This document shows positions 11,681 to 22,299 of a stretch of 64,000 bases of DNA, piece after piece. Under the pieces are notes generated by a model, which saw nothing but the letters and a program-made list of their open reading frames with translations, had not been told where the DNA came from and searched no databases. Made by a program: the position numbers and the translations under genes. Source of the stretch: Magnolia sinica (lineage: Eukaryota > Streptophyta > Magnoliopsida > Magnoliales > Magnoliaceae). The number at the start of each line of letters is the position of its first letter. The first letter of the stretch is position 1. The stretch is taken from the NCBI RefSeq assembly GCF_029962835.1, contig NC_080582.1, positions 72,908,177 through 72,972,176 on the forward strand, in the 5' to 3' direction.

Positions 11681-12075
11681 ATGGAGCCATGTTTGAAGGC
11701 AGAAGGATGCTGCCAAGCAGAATCATTGCTAATATCCTGCATTGGTTCAAAGAAAATTGGAGACAGGCTATCTGAGGGAGACAGGGACACTCGGTTGGAA
11801 AGAAGATTCTTACAGGCTTTGGGGCTGCAAATTGGTTCTCCTGGAAGTTCTGGAAAGGTAAACGTCATCACGTGGCGAAAACCAAAGATGAAAAGCTTCA
11901 AATTGAATGTTGATGGTTTTGCTGGAGGCAATCCAGGGATGGGTGGTGGAGGGGTTATATGCAGAGACCACTTGGGTCACATCATTTTTGCTTTCTAGAA
12001 CAGTTACAGCATCGTCTCAAATACCATAGCCGAGGCCCAAGCAATGTTGGATGGTCTCCGTATCTGTGAGAGGTT

Positions 12076-12439
12076 TTTTTTTTCCTTGGTTTTTCTTTTT
12101 TTAAATATAAAAAAATAACTTATTATAGCTATGCTGCTGCTACTACTTTATAAAAAAAAAAAAAAAGTGTGACCCGCTGCAGCGGTGCACCACCATGATG
12201 CATGTGTTTCATCCATGCCATCCATCCATTTTTTTCGATCATTTTAGGCCAGTAGCCCTAAAATCAAAATGGTCCAGAACTTAAGTGGGCCGTACCATTG
12301 GAGACAATGTGGGTTGAACACCCACTATTCAAACCTTCTCAGGGCCTACTGTAATGGCTTCTGATCCTCTTACTTTTTTTTATTTTTTTTACAAAAAATC
12401 TTTTATCTTTAAAGAAAAACAACAGCAATCAGAGCATCA
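12076..12439 (-). mobile_element. 364-bp retroposon-like insert containing half of a foldback element
   Basis: Flanked by TATCTGTGAGAGGTT (12061-12075) and TATCTTTGAGAGGTT (12440-12454), a 15-bp TSD with one mismatch. The plus strand starts with a T-rich tract, so the minus strand ends in poly(A): the signature of target-primed retroposition. Inside, 12176-12355 matches the left arm of the GTGGGCCC foldback family. No ORF or recognisable pol III promoter. Confidence 0.6.
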
Positions 12440-12565
12440 TATCTTTGAGAGGTTGGGCCGATCCAATATAGAGGCAGAAACATTCTCCCCCGTAATTTCA
12501 AAAGCGTCCAGCAATGCGCAGGCTTCCAATCTATGGAACATTTGGTATAAGTTGAAAGACTTTCC

Positions 12566-13556
12566 TGTTGGGGGACCACTGAAGCACACAGAGATGAATT
12601 AAGTGAAGTAATCCAATCGGACCAATCAAGCACAATGCAAACACACTGAATTTAACGTGTAAAAATTCTTTCAGAAAAAACAACGGTACAAAGCGATAGA
12701 TAATCAATATAAAAGCAAAAATTACAAGAGTTTAGAGAATACCCGATTTGAACAAGCCTCGAATGACCCCAAGCTACACCCTTGAAACCTAGGAACAAAT
12801 TGGAAAACCTCTGAGATACCCCCAATCCTAATTACACCCCTATATATAGCCTTAGGAAGAATCACAATCAAAATCAGAAACAAATCCCACAGATACGCAA
12901 CTCTGCGTAACTCTATGATACACTCGATGGGACTTTGAGGTCATCGACAGACCGTCAATGGCATCGAATCCCGATGGCTTCGAACTAACAACAAACAGTT
13001 CAAAAATAAAACATGAAAAATCAAATTTTCTCGATTACACTTCGATAGGTCTCGATGGCATCGAAACTAAAGTTTCGATGGCATCAAAACTAAGCTCGAT
13101 GGCATCGAACAGGTACGTAAATAGTCTAGCATTCTGGAGAAATTCTAAATTTCTTCAATGGGATCATGCAGTTGTTCGATGACTTCTTCTTCTTTTTTTT
13201 TCAAAAAACCTTTACTTTGATCATTTCAAGAAGGAAAAACCCACCTTTACAACTGATGGCACCCCTTTACATAAAATAGGGGACCAACCAAGAAAGGACG
13301 AAAGAAAAACAAAAACTATACCAGAAAGCTCAACCAGTCGACATAAGAGAACCAACCCAACCTTATCAAGGAAAACAGAGCCTCTAACTTGAAGAGGAAG
13401 GTCCAAAAAACAATCGAAGTAAGCATTAGTTTGAGAAGCACTCCCTAACCGGGCCAAAAAAATCCGCCAGCGTTAAATGTTCGATGGCATTAAATGGTTT
13501 GTCGATAGCATCAGCAAGCCATGTTTCTGAATTTATTTAAGACATCAAAAACAACA
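12566..13556 (-). repeat. Copia solo LTR with palindromic words, holding a LINE
   Basis: Starts TGTTGGGGGACC and ends ACAACA (TGTTG/CAACA). Flanking 5-mers TTTCC (12561-12565) and TTTCA (13557-13561) match at 4 of 5, and the LINE frame resumes exactly across it. Without the inner LINE the LTR is ~690 bp. Words such as TCGATGGCATCGA recur at 12924-13130 and 13478-13515. Homologous to 5831-6380 (the AACAACGGTACAAAGCGATAG block). Confidence 0.7.
13184..13477 (-). mobile_element. Short LINE 3' end inside the Copia solo LTR
   Basis: Minus strand reads MARLGSASQTNAYFDCFLDL then GSVFLDKVGL, the LINE ORF2 end, followed by a 3' UTR and an A-rich tail (T-run at 13193-13200 on the plus strand). Flanks TGTTCGATGAC (13173-13183) and TGTTCGATGGC (13478-13488) look like an 11-bp TSD with one mismatch, though this LTR is rich in that word. 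Confidence 0.65.
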
Positions 13557-14039
13557 TTTCACAGCTTGATTTCATCTCTTAACCTCAATTTTTCGCACAT
13601 TATAAATGAGGGTAACTTTGTGGCGGATGGGCTCGCCAAATTGGCCAGCTATAGGGTATACCAATATATGCTCTATAGAAAGCGAGAAGAATTGCGGGCT
13701 TCTATTAGAGGCGCTATTGTTTTAAATTTTGCAGATGTAGGTAACATTAGAGAGAGGAAGCAACATAGAAAGGGAGAAGGATGAATTGGCCCATATAGGC
13801 CCTGGTTCCAAGTCTTCCTCGACTGAGTCGGTGATTTTTCTTGTGTAGAGCTGTATAGGGGCTATATGATAGATGGCACCCCGACTTTTCGTGGGGCCCC
13901 ATCCGAATACCTGTGCATCTCCTTTCTATGAATGAAATTTCTTTCTTCAAAATAATAATAATAATTAAAAAAAGTCCTAGCAACAGAAAATCTTGACTTC
14001 TATCTTAAAATAAATAAATAATAATAATAATGTGAACAA

Positions 14040-14640
14040 ATTTACCTACGATAGGGCTGCAGTTTTTTTTTTTTTTTTTTTAAGTATGATTTCGTGAAAG
14101 GTTCAGATTCAAGTCAAAAATCGATGCCCTTGCTCAACTTTATCCTTGTGAGAAACAAGAGCAATGGTCCTCATCAGGTTTAAATGACTTGTTGACTTTG
14201 AATCATGTGAGGTGTTTGCGGCTTACGTCCAACTCAAGAAATCATGGATTCCGTTCACACAACACCAACCAACTCACAACCCATTCCAACTTGAGACTAG
14301 AAGATGAATAATTTTGATTAGGCTCGCATGTGCTAGTGATCCAAAGTGACTATATGGACAGAACAAATCTAAAAATCGTAAACTAATTTTAGAAATCCAC
14401 CAAGGATCATGCCAGAGTCAATGAACTAATATAGCTACTCTAAGGTTGCAGTTTTTCTCTGCAAGTACAATTTTGTGAAACTTGAATCCGAACCCCTAAC
14501 AAGAGTACAGCAGTCACAATAACCATGTGCACAATTGCAGGACACAGTGCCACAAGCGAAAATCGATGGCTCAACCATGCCCAACGCCCCTAATTGCTAC
14601 CGTAAGTTTTGAGAATATTGCTCAATTTGTTCATGGCTAA
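14040..14640 (+). repeat. Unclassified repeat, unit 2 and start of unit 3
   Basis: 14040-14430 matches 11365-11680 in order of landmarks; at 14430-14480 the start motif (AGCTACTCTAAGGTTGCAG...CTGCAAGTA..ATTTTGTGAAA) begins again. This suggests a tandem array interrupted by the LINE at 11680-13973. Confidence 0.5.
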
Positions 14641-15846
14641 AACCCAAAAAAAAAAAAAAAAACCATGCAGACCAGGCTGCTCCAAATATGCAAGCATACA
14701 ACAATGTGCACCATTGTAGCCGAGTCATGATGCAATGACCAATTTAAATCCACATGATGCTAGTAAATTTAATAAATAATAAATAATAAATGTTCTGTTT
14801 GGATGCACAGCAGCATCTTAAAATCATGCGACATACCAATTGGGATGTAAAAGCCTACCACAGCCTCTTGCAACATTCTCATGAATCTGAGGACCACGCA
14901 AACTTGGTAACTCATGATTTGGGATAAATGCAGAAAGGCCATTAGCTTAGGGTGAATATGGTTGCACCTAGCTAATTTCATGAATTTGGTTGCATCAAAT
15001 TTCATAAAATATTATAATATTTCATAATTAATTAATGAAATATGGCACAATTTTTTATGATATTTCATGATGTTGGGAATAATGGTTATCACCTTAGTTT
15101 TTGGTGAGGGACATTTTCCGAAGAGAAAAAAAATATTTTTTTCCATTTATGTCTTCAAATTAGGGCATGTTGTAAAAGATAAAGAGATGATCACCGGAGC
15201 CTATAAGAGTTTTCCCATATACTAGTAAGAGAATGAGGAGAGAGGGAGAATGTTTCTCTCAAGGGGAGAGTTTTCTCTACAGGTTTCTTCTCATATATTA
15301 GCAATGTAGAGAGAATAGGTGGGTGGTATTTCAAAGGTTTTCTTAGTTACTTGAATGGAATAAGTAGAATGGTTTTCCCAAAAGTTCTCTTGATATATGA
15401 GAAGAGGTTAAGATATGCTTGTTTATGTCTTCATTGTATTTGACCATTACTATTCTTTTATCATGTACTTTCCTTATATTTTAGTGAAATGATTTACCCA
15501 TGCTTCTCCTTAGTTGTAGTCACATTATGATAAACCGTGCATAACTTATGTCACTTTCTCTACTCATTTACATGTATGCACAAATCTAGAATGATAGTCA
15601 CCTACACACTCGATCAAAGTGCTTCCACAAATGGGAGCTTGGTTTGTTTCTCAGGTGAGTGAAAGCTTCTTATTTTCATCACAACAAATTTGGTGCAACC
15701 ATATAGACCTCGTTATATACAAAAAGCAATGTTTAGAATCCCAGAAAAAATATCATATAGATGCTTATGATACTAAATCAATGAAAAGAAGTAATGAAGT
15801 ATATTAGGACATCATTTTTAACTTTAACACTTTACATCATGCCTCA
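14641..15846. other. AT-rich spacer, probable decayed LTR DNA
   Basis: Contains a poly(A) run (14645-14661), TTCATGATATTTCATGA-like words near 15005-15080 and a T-rich tract. No ORF with a recognisable product. 15080-15660 has the texture of an LTR but I found no paired copy. Confidence 0.3.
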
Positions 15847-15954
15847 GGGTGTCTTTGGTTGTGCCAAATACCATGAAAGTTCATGATATTTTGCACCCAA
15901 TTAAACTAATTTATCATGAAATTTTCATGATATTTGGTACAACCAAACATACCC
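15847..15954. mobile_element. MITE with GGGTGTCTTTGGTTGTGCC terminal repeats
   Basis: The left end GGGTGTCTTTGGTTGTGCC and the right end GGTACAACCAAACATACCC are inverted copies with few mismatches; ATACCATGAAA/TTTCATGATAT continue the arms. Total ~108 bp. TIRs of this GGGTGTGTTTGGTT type are common in Tourist/PIF-Harbinger or hAT MITEs. Flanking trinucleotides are TCA and TTA, so the TSD is not certain. Confidence 0.6.
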
Positions 15955-16560
15955 TTAACTTTAGTGTTTTATTAAGAATTTATTTCAAGTGATGTATTAC
16001 ATAAAATTTCACATATTCCAATATTCAGATTTTTCATTTTTCTTAGTTTTAAATAAAAATAAAAGAAAACCATGATGAACTTATCCATCATTTTGTTGAA
16101 TGTACCATCACATATAGACAATTGTATAGTATCGCCACACTGCTGATGCACGGCACACAATTGTTTTTCTAACATGGACCAAAAGAACTTAAGCAATTCC
16201 TTGTGCGAACAATGTGCTCTCCGTGGGAGGAGTGTGCTCACCCCCTCACTTCTACTTTTGACGTTCATGGAGAGGACATGGGATAGACTCAAGTTTGATG
16301 TTACATTTGACTCAGAGTCATTACTAACCAATGAAAACTCAGAATCTATTGTCGGTTAGGCATCATTGAGTCAGCTTATGATGAGAATTGCAACTCCCCA
16401 ACTCAAGTGACTCTTACAATTGGTCCTTGGTCGGAGATTTCGAATAGTGACTTCAATGATAAAAATGAAGGGGTTAGGCATACTTTTTTACCTGCACAAA
16501 CGTGTGACCTATACTTTGTATAATTTTGGAATTTTTTAGAGTTAACTAAGTTCTAGAGTT
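15955..16560. other. Intergenic, nothing recognised
   Basis: Contains short open frames on both strands around 15972-16359 that overlap each other and match no family I know. No foldback or LTR landmark seen. Confidence 0.3.
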
Positions 16561-17400
16561 GACTTATGTTGATGGCGAAATCTAGTTAGCCCCTTTCTGG
16601 ACCTGCATACCTGCACAAGGAACAGATAAGGAAGACCCTATCTAGAACAAGAGACCCTCCGATGCCTAAGTCAAGAAAATGATCTAGGTCTAGTCGAGTA
16701 TTAAAGGTTTAGAGCTAAAGATAGTGTGTATCTTTCACCAGTAGACGTACCTTATTTATATCTTTAGAGGAAGCGGTGGTGTAAATTAAGTGAATCTCCC
16801 TATTTAATAGGTGCATATTAGAGGTGGATTCAAATCCCAGATTAGTAGGAAGATCTTTCGAGATCCTCGGCGAAGATCTTGGGGGTCCGAGCGAATTGCA
16901 GATATCTTCCGAGATCCTTGGAGAATGCCTTAGACGGATCTCTCTTGGGTGAGATCTAATTATCTTAGACCAGCGGAGATGTGCCATGGGAGGCTGAGAT
17001 GGCCTCGGCCGACCTGACCTAGGAGTGGTCTGCCACTTTGAGCTATGTCGACCTGGGCTACACCAACTTGGGTTGTGCCAACCTGGGTGATGAGGACCTA
17101 GGTCACGCCAACCTAGGTCATACCGATCTGGGGCTAAGCTAACCTGTCTCCTTAGTCGAGCAGCAGGACAGGATGTTCCTGATGAACTCTAGGGATCTTA
17201 GAATGGATGGAGCTAGTACTCTTTCAGGTGTTTAAGCAGGTCGGTAGGTGTTCCGATCTGGTGACGAGATGTCGAGCTCAATCTTACTTCTTGTTGGGGT
17301 TATGAGCATGGGATCGAACCCACTGTCATGTCCAATTGGGGAAGTGTGCAGGTTCTTACTTGACCTTTCATCATTGGTTGGCCTATTTTCCCTATAACAG
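16561..17400. repeat. Probable LTR fragment with a 15-bp minisatellite
   Basis: Words such as CCCTCCGATGCCTAAGTCAA and GGGATCGAACCCACTGTCAT are typical of Gypsy LTR ends in many plants (recollection). The element ends were not found. Contains the minisatellite at 17049-17146. Confidence 0.35.
17049..17146. repeat. 15-bp minisatellite, ~6.5 copies
   Basis: Units start at 17049, 17064, 17079, 17094, 17109, 17124 and 17139 with exact 15-bp spacing; consensus CAACCTGGGTYRTGC. Divergence among units is moderate, so the array is not young. Confidence 0.75.
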
Positions 17401-18000
17401 CTTATATCTTAGTTTGAAACTGCAAAGACCAATTGCACAATGCCAGTCCAACCTATCAGAGTAGAAAAAGAAAACAAAACAGTAAATAAAAGACTATAAG
17501 ACCAGACGTTCAACATCAATCTTAATTCATGTCTAGCAAAATAAGAAATGTATGGAATGTAAATATTAGCTTGGATGAGATATAAGAGGAAATGGAGAGA
17601 TCAGACACTCTTCAATAAAAAAAATAAAAAAAGATGGTCGAGTATCTCTGATTCCAACCCTACTTAGAAGTCTTGAACGAACTTCTCTTTTATTTTTCTC
17701 ACTTCTTTCCTCTCTCCTTTTTTTTTCTCGTCTCCTCTTGGACCTTCCACTGACAATTCTAGCCCTTTCAACCCTTGGAAACAATCTCTCCCTCTCTCCA
17801 AATGAGAGAAATTGAGTTGTTTTTATATAGACAGCACTGGCCCGAAATAAATACCTACCGGTTGCTTATATGGTAGTTCGCATCTCCCAAGGTTTATATA
17901 AAGTGACAAGAATTGTCGGATTGACACGCATGACTTTCGACAACGGTGAGATACTCTTCACATTTTTCAAGTTATTTTTGCCACACAAGCCATCGGTGCC
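17401..18000. other. Intergenic, pyrimidine-rich, nothing recognised
   Basis: A TTTTTTCTC-rich tract at 17680-17800 and no supported ORF. May belong to LTR DNA on either side. Confidence 0.3.
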
Positions 18001-18850
18001 ACGTGGCAATTCCTGGAAGGCCTAGGTGATAGGATAGAATCGGATTACCACTAGTGCCTTTTTTCCTATTTTCGCACTTGATGTAGAGTGGGTCGCAGAC
18101 ACTTTTATGGCCAAGATGGACCAAAGAAGGCCCAATCGGAGGCAAAAGTGATCAGGACAGTCGGAACCCTAAGGCAGGTGTATCTCGCAAACTGGAATGA
18201 GTTATTCCATGTACATTATATGATTTTGGGTAGGAGAAGCTACTTTAGCCAACCAACCTTGCTACACCTAGTTGCCTATGTCGGATTGTGAGATTCCATC
18301 AGGTCAACAATCAAAAGTCTATTTTATTTTTGTTTTTACTATAAATAGTAAGTTTTAGTTGGATCATAACTCTTTATCCTTTGAGCTTTAGGAGTCGTAA
18401 CCAACATGAAAAGAGCTTAGAAAAATTAAAAGAATAATGTGGTTAGACCAAATTGGACACTAATTATTTTTGGCCGAAAACCATGAAGTGTACTACTAGA
18501 AATCATGACCGTCTATAAATAGTATGTTTACTCGTCGTTAAATAGTAAGTTTAATATTTATAGTAAGTCAGTTTTTTAAGGAGTTTGAGTACTTGGAGTT
18601 TGATTCTGAAACTTCTTCTTGTGTTTGATATCACTATTTAAAGGATTATAAATTCATTTTTATCATTAATCAATTTGTTTTCAATTTTATTAGAATTTAT
18701 TTCTATTTTTCTATTTTTCTCGTTGATTCAAGGATCCTCTGTGAGGAGTCCAGAGAAGCTCCGTGGATTCGGAGTAATTATCCCCTGAGGAATACAGTGA
18801 TCAACCTCATCACATCCATCCCTGCATCGCATTGGTTGACTTGTGTGGTT
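18001..18850 (+). repeat. LTR-like fragment ending in a GGATTCGG...GAGGAATACAG block
   Basis: Contains repeated ATAAATAGTAAGTTT words near 18340-18560, a T-rich tract and then GTGGATTCGGAGTAATTATC followed by TGAGGAATACAGTGATC. The last block resembles the 3' end of LTRs common in plant genomes (recollection). The partner LTR and start were not found. Confidence 0.35.
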
Positions 18851-19065
18851 TTTTCGGTACTTTCTTAGGCCGACCAAGGCCTTATTTTGAAGTTTGATAC
18901 AATTTCTAAGAAGTAGTTTCTCTTATTTAAACACTTTCAGATTTCAAATTCTAATTCCTTTAAATTCTATCATCTTTTGAATTAAATCTGCATATAGCCC
19001 ACATGAAAACTAATTCAAATTATTCGGGATTTCTATTCTTAATCTAGTTGAAAATTTTAATGATA

Positions 19066-19176
19066 CGATGTGTTTGGTTGCACCAAATTTGGTAAAATAT
19101 CTTCATTTTGCAACAAAGCAGCAGTCCAATTAATCATGAAAGTTCATGATACTTGGTGCAACCAACCCACCCTAAG
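19066..19176. mobile_element. MITE, same family as 15847-15954
   Basis: Left end GATGTGTTTGGTTGCACCAA and right end TTGGTGCAACCAACCCACCC are near reverse complements, with TCATGAAAGTTCATGATACT inside the right arm. About 110 bp, matching the other copy in size and arm sequence. Confidence 0.6.
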
Positions 19177-19179
19177 AAC

Positions 19180-19801
19180 TGATCTACACCGGATCATTCC
19201 ACGTGGCATGGTGCATAATCACATGCATCGTACATATGGATGGTCCAATCATCGACATGGGCCGTCCACTCATCTCATCTCGCTAGCCATCATGAGAAAA
19301 TCATTCCAACTCGAGGATTCTTCCCATGTCTCACCTACTTTGCGATAATTGTTTTGTGGGCCATAATCAGATGGCTAAGGCCGTCTAGTCAAGTAATTCT
19401 GGAGAACACTTGGCTGATCCAAAGTGGGCCCCCCACTGGATGAAAAACCCACATTCATAATATCGCAATTTAGACAAATATATATCGTCCATTTTGCATG
19501 CCATTAATAGACGGTTGAGAATGTTTGATCGGTGAGATTCTAGCATGGGAGCCCATAAAGAGTGCGTGCTGGGCTGGATAAAAGATTCAGATCGATGATC
19601 CAACCCTTCAAATATCTTGAAAATGTGATTCTGAACACAATGGAAAGAATGCACAGCCAAAAGATCAAGAAATGATCCAACAACATTTTTGATGACCTGG
19701 GATTGCTGACTTTCGCACCATTTTGAAAATTCAAACTACCATTTCCACTCTTGTTTCCAAGTCCTACAGTATTTACATAATCATACTCTCTCATTTCACT
19801 A
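19180..19801. other. 3' flank of the WRKY gene
   Basis: Holds the WRKY 3' UTR (just below 19802) of unknown length; no clear AATAAA was seen on the minus strand. 19230-19440 is rich in GGCCGTCCACTCATC and GTGGGCCCCCCACTGGATG words, i.e. foldback-family debris. Confidence 0.35.
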
Positions 19802-21825
19802 TCACCACCTTTCGGCCGGAGACGGTTTCAGAATCCGACCGGAAATAGCAGTGGCAAGTGCTGTGGTGAATCCGGGATCTTTCGAAAGAGTGGCAGCCAT
19901 TTGTTCTGCTAAAAACCGTTGGAATTCTGGAGAATTAGTGTCCCGTTGGGGAGCTACTCCAGCATCCTGACCCAATCCGGTCTGGGTCAGATCAAGTGTA
20001 ACGGTGGGGCCCGAAGAGCTGACCGACACCGAGCACGGGACTGGACTGGAAGCCCCACCATGGCTCGAGCCACATGACCGGTCGGCTTGGGACGGGTTGG
20101 GATGTGTGTGCTCCCCTTCATATGTGGCCACCAAAATGGACCTATCTTCAACACTTCTTTGAACCTGAATGAAGATAAAATTACAGAAATGATATTAGAA
20201 TTAGGTTAGGATTCCATCAAACGGAATGGATCTTTTGAATGGAGAACATCGATGGTGGAGATTTGAGATGAGTTGGACCTACCTTCTTTTTTACTGGACA
20301 AGCTGGGGCATAGGAGCACTTGAAATAGGCTCTTGGGGATGGGTTGTCTCTGGTCACTTTCTGACCGTATTTCCTCCACTGGTACCCATCTTTTACAACC
20401 TGTTGTATTAAAAAAATGATAATTAAGGATCAGATGTTGTTGTCCTGTTATCTAAAGAAATTATCCATAACTAGATCGGTGTTGTAATTCTCATCACCAT
20501 CTGCTCTAGAAGTGGGGCCCAATTTACAACTTGGCTCCTGCATCTAAGTCATCTGGCAATTAATGACACTATATGAAACACCCATAAGAAATCTTGCCAT
20601 GGGCGAAGCTTATTATCAACCAAATCATCCAATTAAATTCAAATATTAAACAGAAATCAACCCAAGTTCATCTGATTAGCCATTCAAATCTGTGGGTCTT
20701 ACTATCGCAAAAGCCTAATTTCACTGTGGTATTTCATGTAGCAATAATCTAATCAGCCAATCTCCGATTTTGTAATTTCATGCCAAAATAATGGAATTCT
20801 GGTACATACCAAGGTCGAGTCAGATGGTTCGGTCCGCACATAGGCTTTTGAGATCTTCGTCTTGACTAATCGGCACTGTTTCTTGCATGAATCTTCACTG
20901 GAGCTGCTCTCCACATGACTAATGTGATTAATATTACCTTTAGTTTCATTACTCTTAATATCATTGATCTCAAGGCTTTCTTGCTTCCTTTTCCTCCATG
21001 GCGTCTGACCCTCAGAAGCCTTGTTCATCAATTCAAACATCTGATTTTGCAGGCTGCGGAAATTCTGGCACACCACACCTAAAACTGTATTCAATTTCTC
21101 ATTCTCTTCAGTCACCCGATTGAGTTCCGCTTCTAAAACACCTGCCTACAATTATAAATAAAATTCAATCAGAACTCCATAGTTAAGCATGCTTTGGAAA
21201 GGGTAATACCAAAAATATCAATTGAACGTAAAAAAATAGCAAATCTCACATGAAACTAGTTGGATGATAACTTTACCATCCAACTAATGCGTAAATGACT
21301 ATGTATCAGGCGTGTACAACATTCAACATGTTGAAAAGGTTGGCCACACCAGGAGGAGCACCTGGTACAAAAATCAGATCCACTCATCTCATGGGCCACA
21401 CCATAGAGAACAATCGACAATCGCCAATCTAGTCCAAATTACACATGCCGAACGACTTGATGAGTGGATCGGTTTGATGTTTTCACTCAAGGATCTTCGT
21501 GGTAGAGCCAACTTGTCGGACAGGATGGATATCAAACACACAAGTCACAGGTAGGCAATTATGAGAAAGTAGCACAACAACACTATTGCCAGATTAATCT
21601 TCTTGTCTAATACCTCAAATAATAGAACTAATTACATTCTACAACCGCAAATTTCAACAAAAGTAACAAGAAAAAAAAAAATCTACCCACCTCCCGTTTT
21701 ATGGCGATCTTCCCCCCCAATTGCATGAAATCGGTTGTTGAGCTCATCTGCGGCTCGCCCTGTGGCTGGAGTGGCCTAGTATTGAGATCGAAGCTAAGAG
21801 AAGTATCGACCCAGTTCGATTCCAT
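19802..21825 (-). CDS. WRKY transcription factor, group IIa (WRKY40/18/60-like), 4 exons
   Basis: Sequence-specific DNA-binding regulator expected in the nucleus, where WRKY proteins bind W-boxes (TTGAC[C/T]); group IIa members regulate defence and ABA responses (family knowledge). Exons on the minus strand: 21825-21691, 21145-20810, 20399-20283, 20164-19802; total 951 nt, 316 residues plus TGA. Introns of 545, 410 and 118 bp are all GT-AG and phase 0. Exon 1 has DLNTRP, a DLNxxP EAR-type repression motif. Exon 2 has a heptad-like coiled coil ([20 protein letters not shown]), typical of group IIa, and a basic RKRK stretch that may be the nuclear signal. Exon 3 carries WRKYGQK and the CSYAPAC part of the finger; exon 4 starts VQRSVEDRS and ends the finger at HTH (C-X5-C-X23-H-X1-H). 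The intron before VQR is the position known for groups IIa/IIb. I chose the ATG at 21825 because its context (GGCCATGG) is good and no upstream ATG lies in the presumed leader. No disabling change is visible. Confidence 0.95.
21340..21545. repeat. Small foldback (MITE-like) element inside WRKY intron 1
   Basis: The left part reads ATCAGATCCACTCATC and the right part contains its near reverse complement (GATGAGTGGATCGGTTTGAT), with GGCCACACCA-type words outside. It lies wholly within intron 1 and leaves the splice sites alone. Exact ends and TSD were not resolved. Confidence 0.45.
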
Positions 21826-21936
21826 GGCCGTAGAACTCAAACAGAGGAGATGTGTGAAAATTCAGGACTGAATTCTCACAGAAGGGATCAAGCTAGCTAC
21901 AAATGAATGAACAAGAAGAAAGGGAGGGTGTGCTCA

Positions 21937-21942
21937 TATATA
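21937..21942 (-). promoter_or_regulatory. Putative TATA box of the WRKY gene
   Basis: On the minus strand the sequence reads TGTATATATGAG about 112 bp before the chosen ATG. A transcription start ~30 bp downstream would give a leader of roughly 80 nt with no upstream ATG. Position fits a plant core promoter, but such TATA words are frequent by chance in AT-rich DNA. Confidence 0.5.
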
Positions 21943-22144
21943 CATGATTTTGGATCTATGCACGGAAATTCTAAGGAAATTGGACGGATGTGGGGGATGA
22001 TTGAATCTTTGGGACATCATCCGAGAGTCGTCATGAATCTGATGTCATCAGCATGTCCACACAAGAAAAATCAAGGGGGGCACGTCCTTTCTTCATTAAG
22101 GGTGAAAGGGAACATACACTAAAGTTCGGTGTAATTGAGGCAAA

Positions 22145-22150
22145 AGTCAA
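22145..22150 (-). promoter_or_regulatory. W-box upstream of the WRKY gene
   Basis: TTGACT on the minus strand, ~320 bp before the WRKY ATG. Group IIa WRKY genes are often auto- or cross-regulated through W-boxes (family knowledge); the site alone is short and could be chance. Confidence 0.35.
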
Positions 22151-22279
22151 GAAAGCAAACAGGCAACTTGGAATATTATCTTGACACGAGCCCAAAACGT
22201 CAAACTCGTGGATTGCTTTCATGTCACGTTTGAGAGGGTTGTTTTTTTTTTTTTTTCACTTCTTTATCGTCGACTTCCA

Positions 22280-22285
22280 TTGACT
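22280..22285 (+). promoter_or_regulatory. Second W-box upstream of the WRKY gene
   Basis: TTGACT on the plus strand, ~455 bp before the WRKY ATG and ~130 bp from the first W-box, in opposite orientation to it. Same caveat about chance. Confidence 0.3.
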
Positions 22286-22299
22286 TGTGAAAATCCCGA

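Larger units (their letters stand above)
11680..13973 (+). mobile_element. LINE relic split into three pieces by two later insertions
   Basis: Pieces are 11680-12075, 12440-12565 and 13557-13973. Read in order they give one RNase H domain: FKLNVDGFAGGNPGMGGGGV, TIAEAQAMLDGLRICER, then GRSNIEAETFSPVISKASSN...WYKLKDF, then HSLISSLNLNFSHIINEGNF and VADGLAKLA. The first interruption (12076-12439) has a 15-bp TSD; the second is a Copia solo LTR. The end is an AATAATAATAATTAAAAAAA-type tail at 13949-13973. An in-frame stop follows HIIFAF. Confidence 0.8.

Noticed and set aside
21826..21840. Earlier start of the WRKY protein (TTG at 21840)
   Set aside because: Non-ATG; the ATG at 21825 has good context and gives a normal N-terminus.
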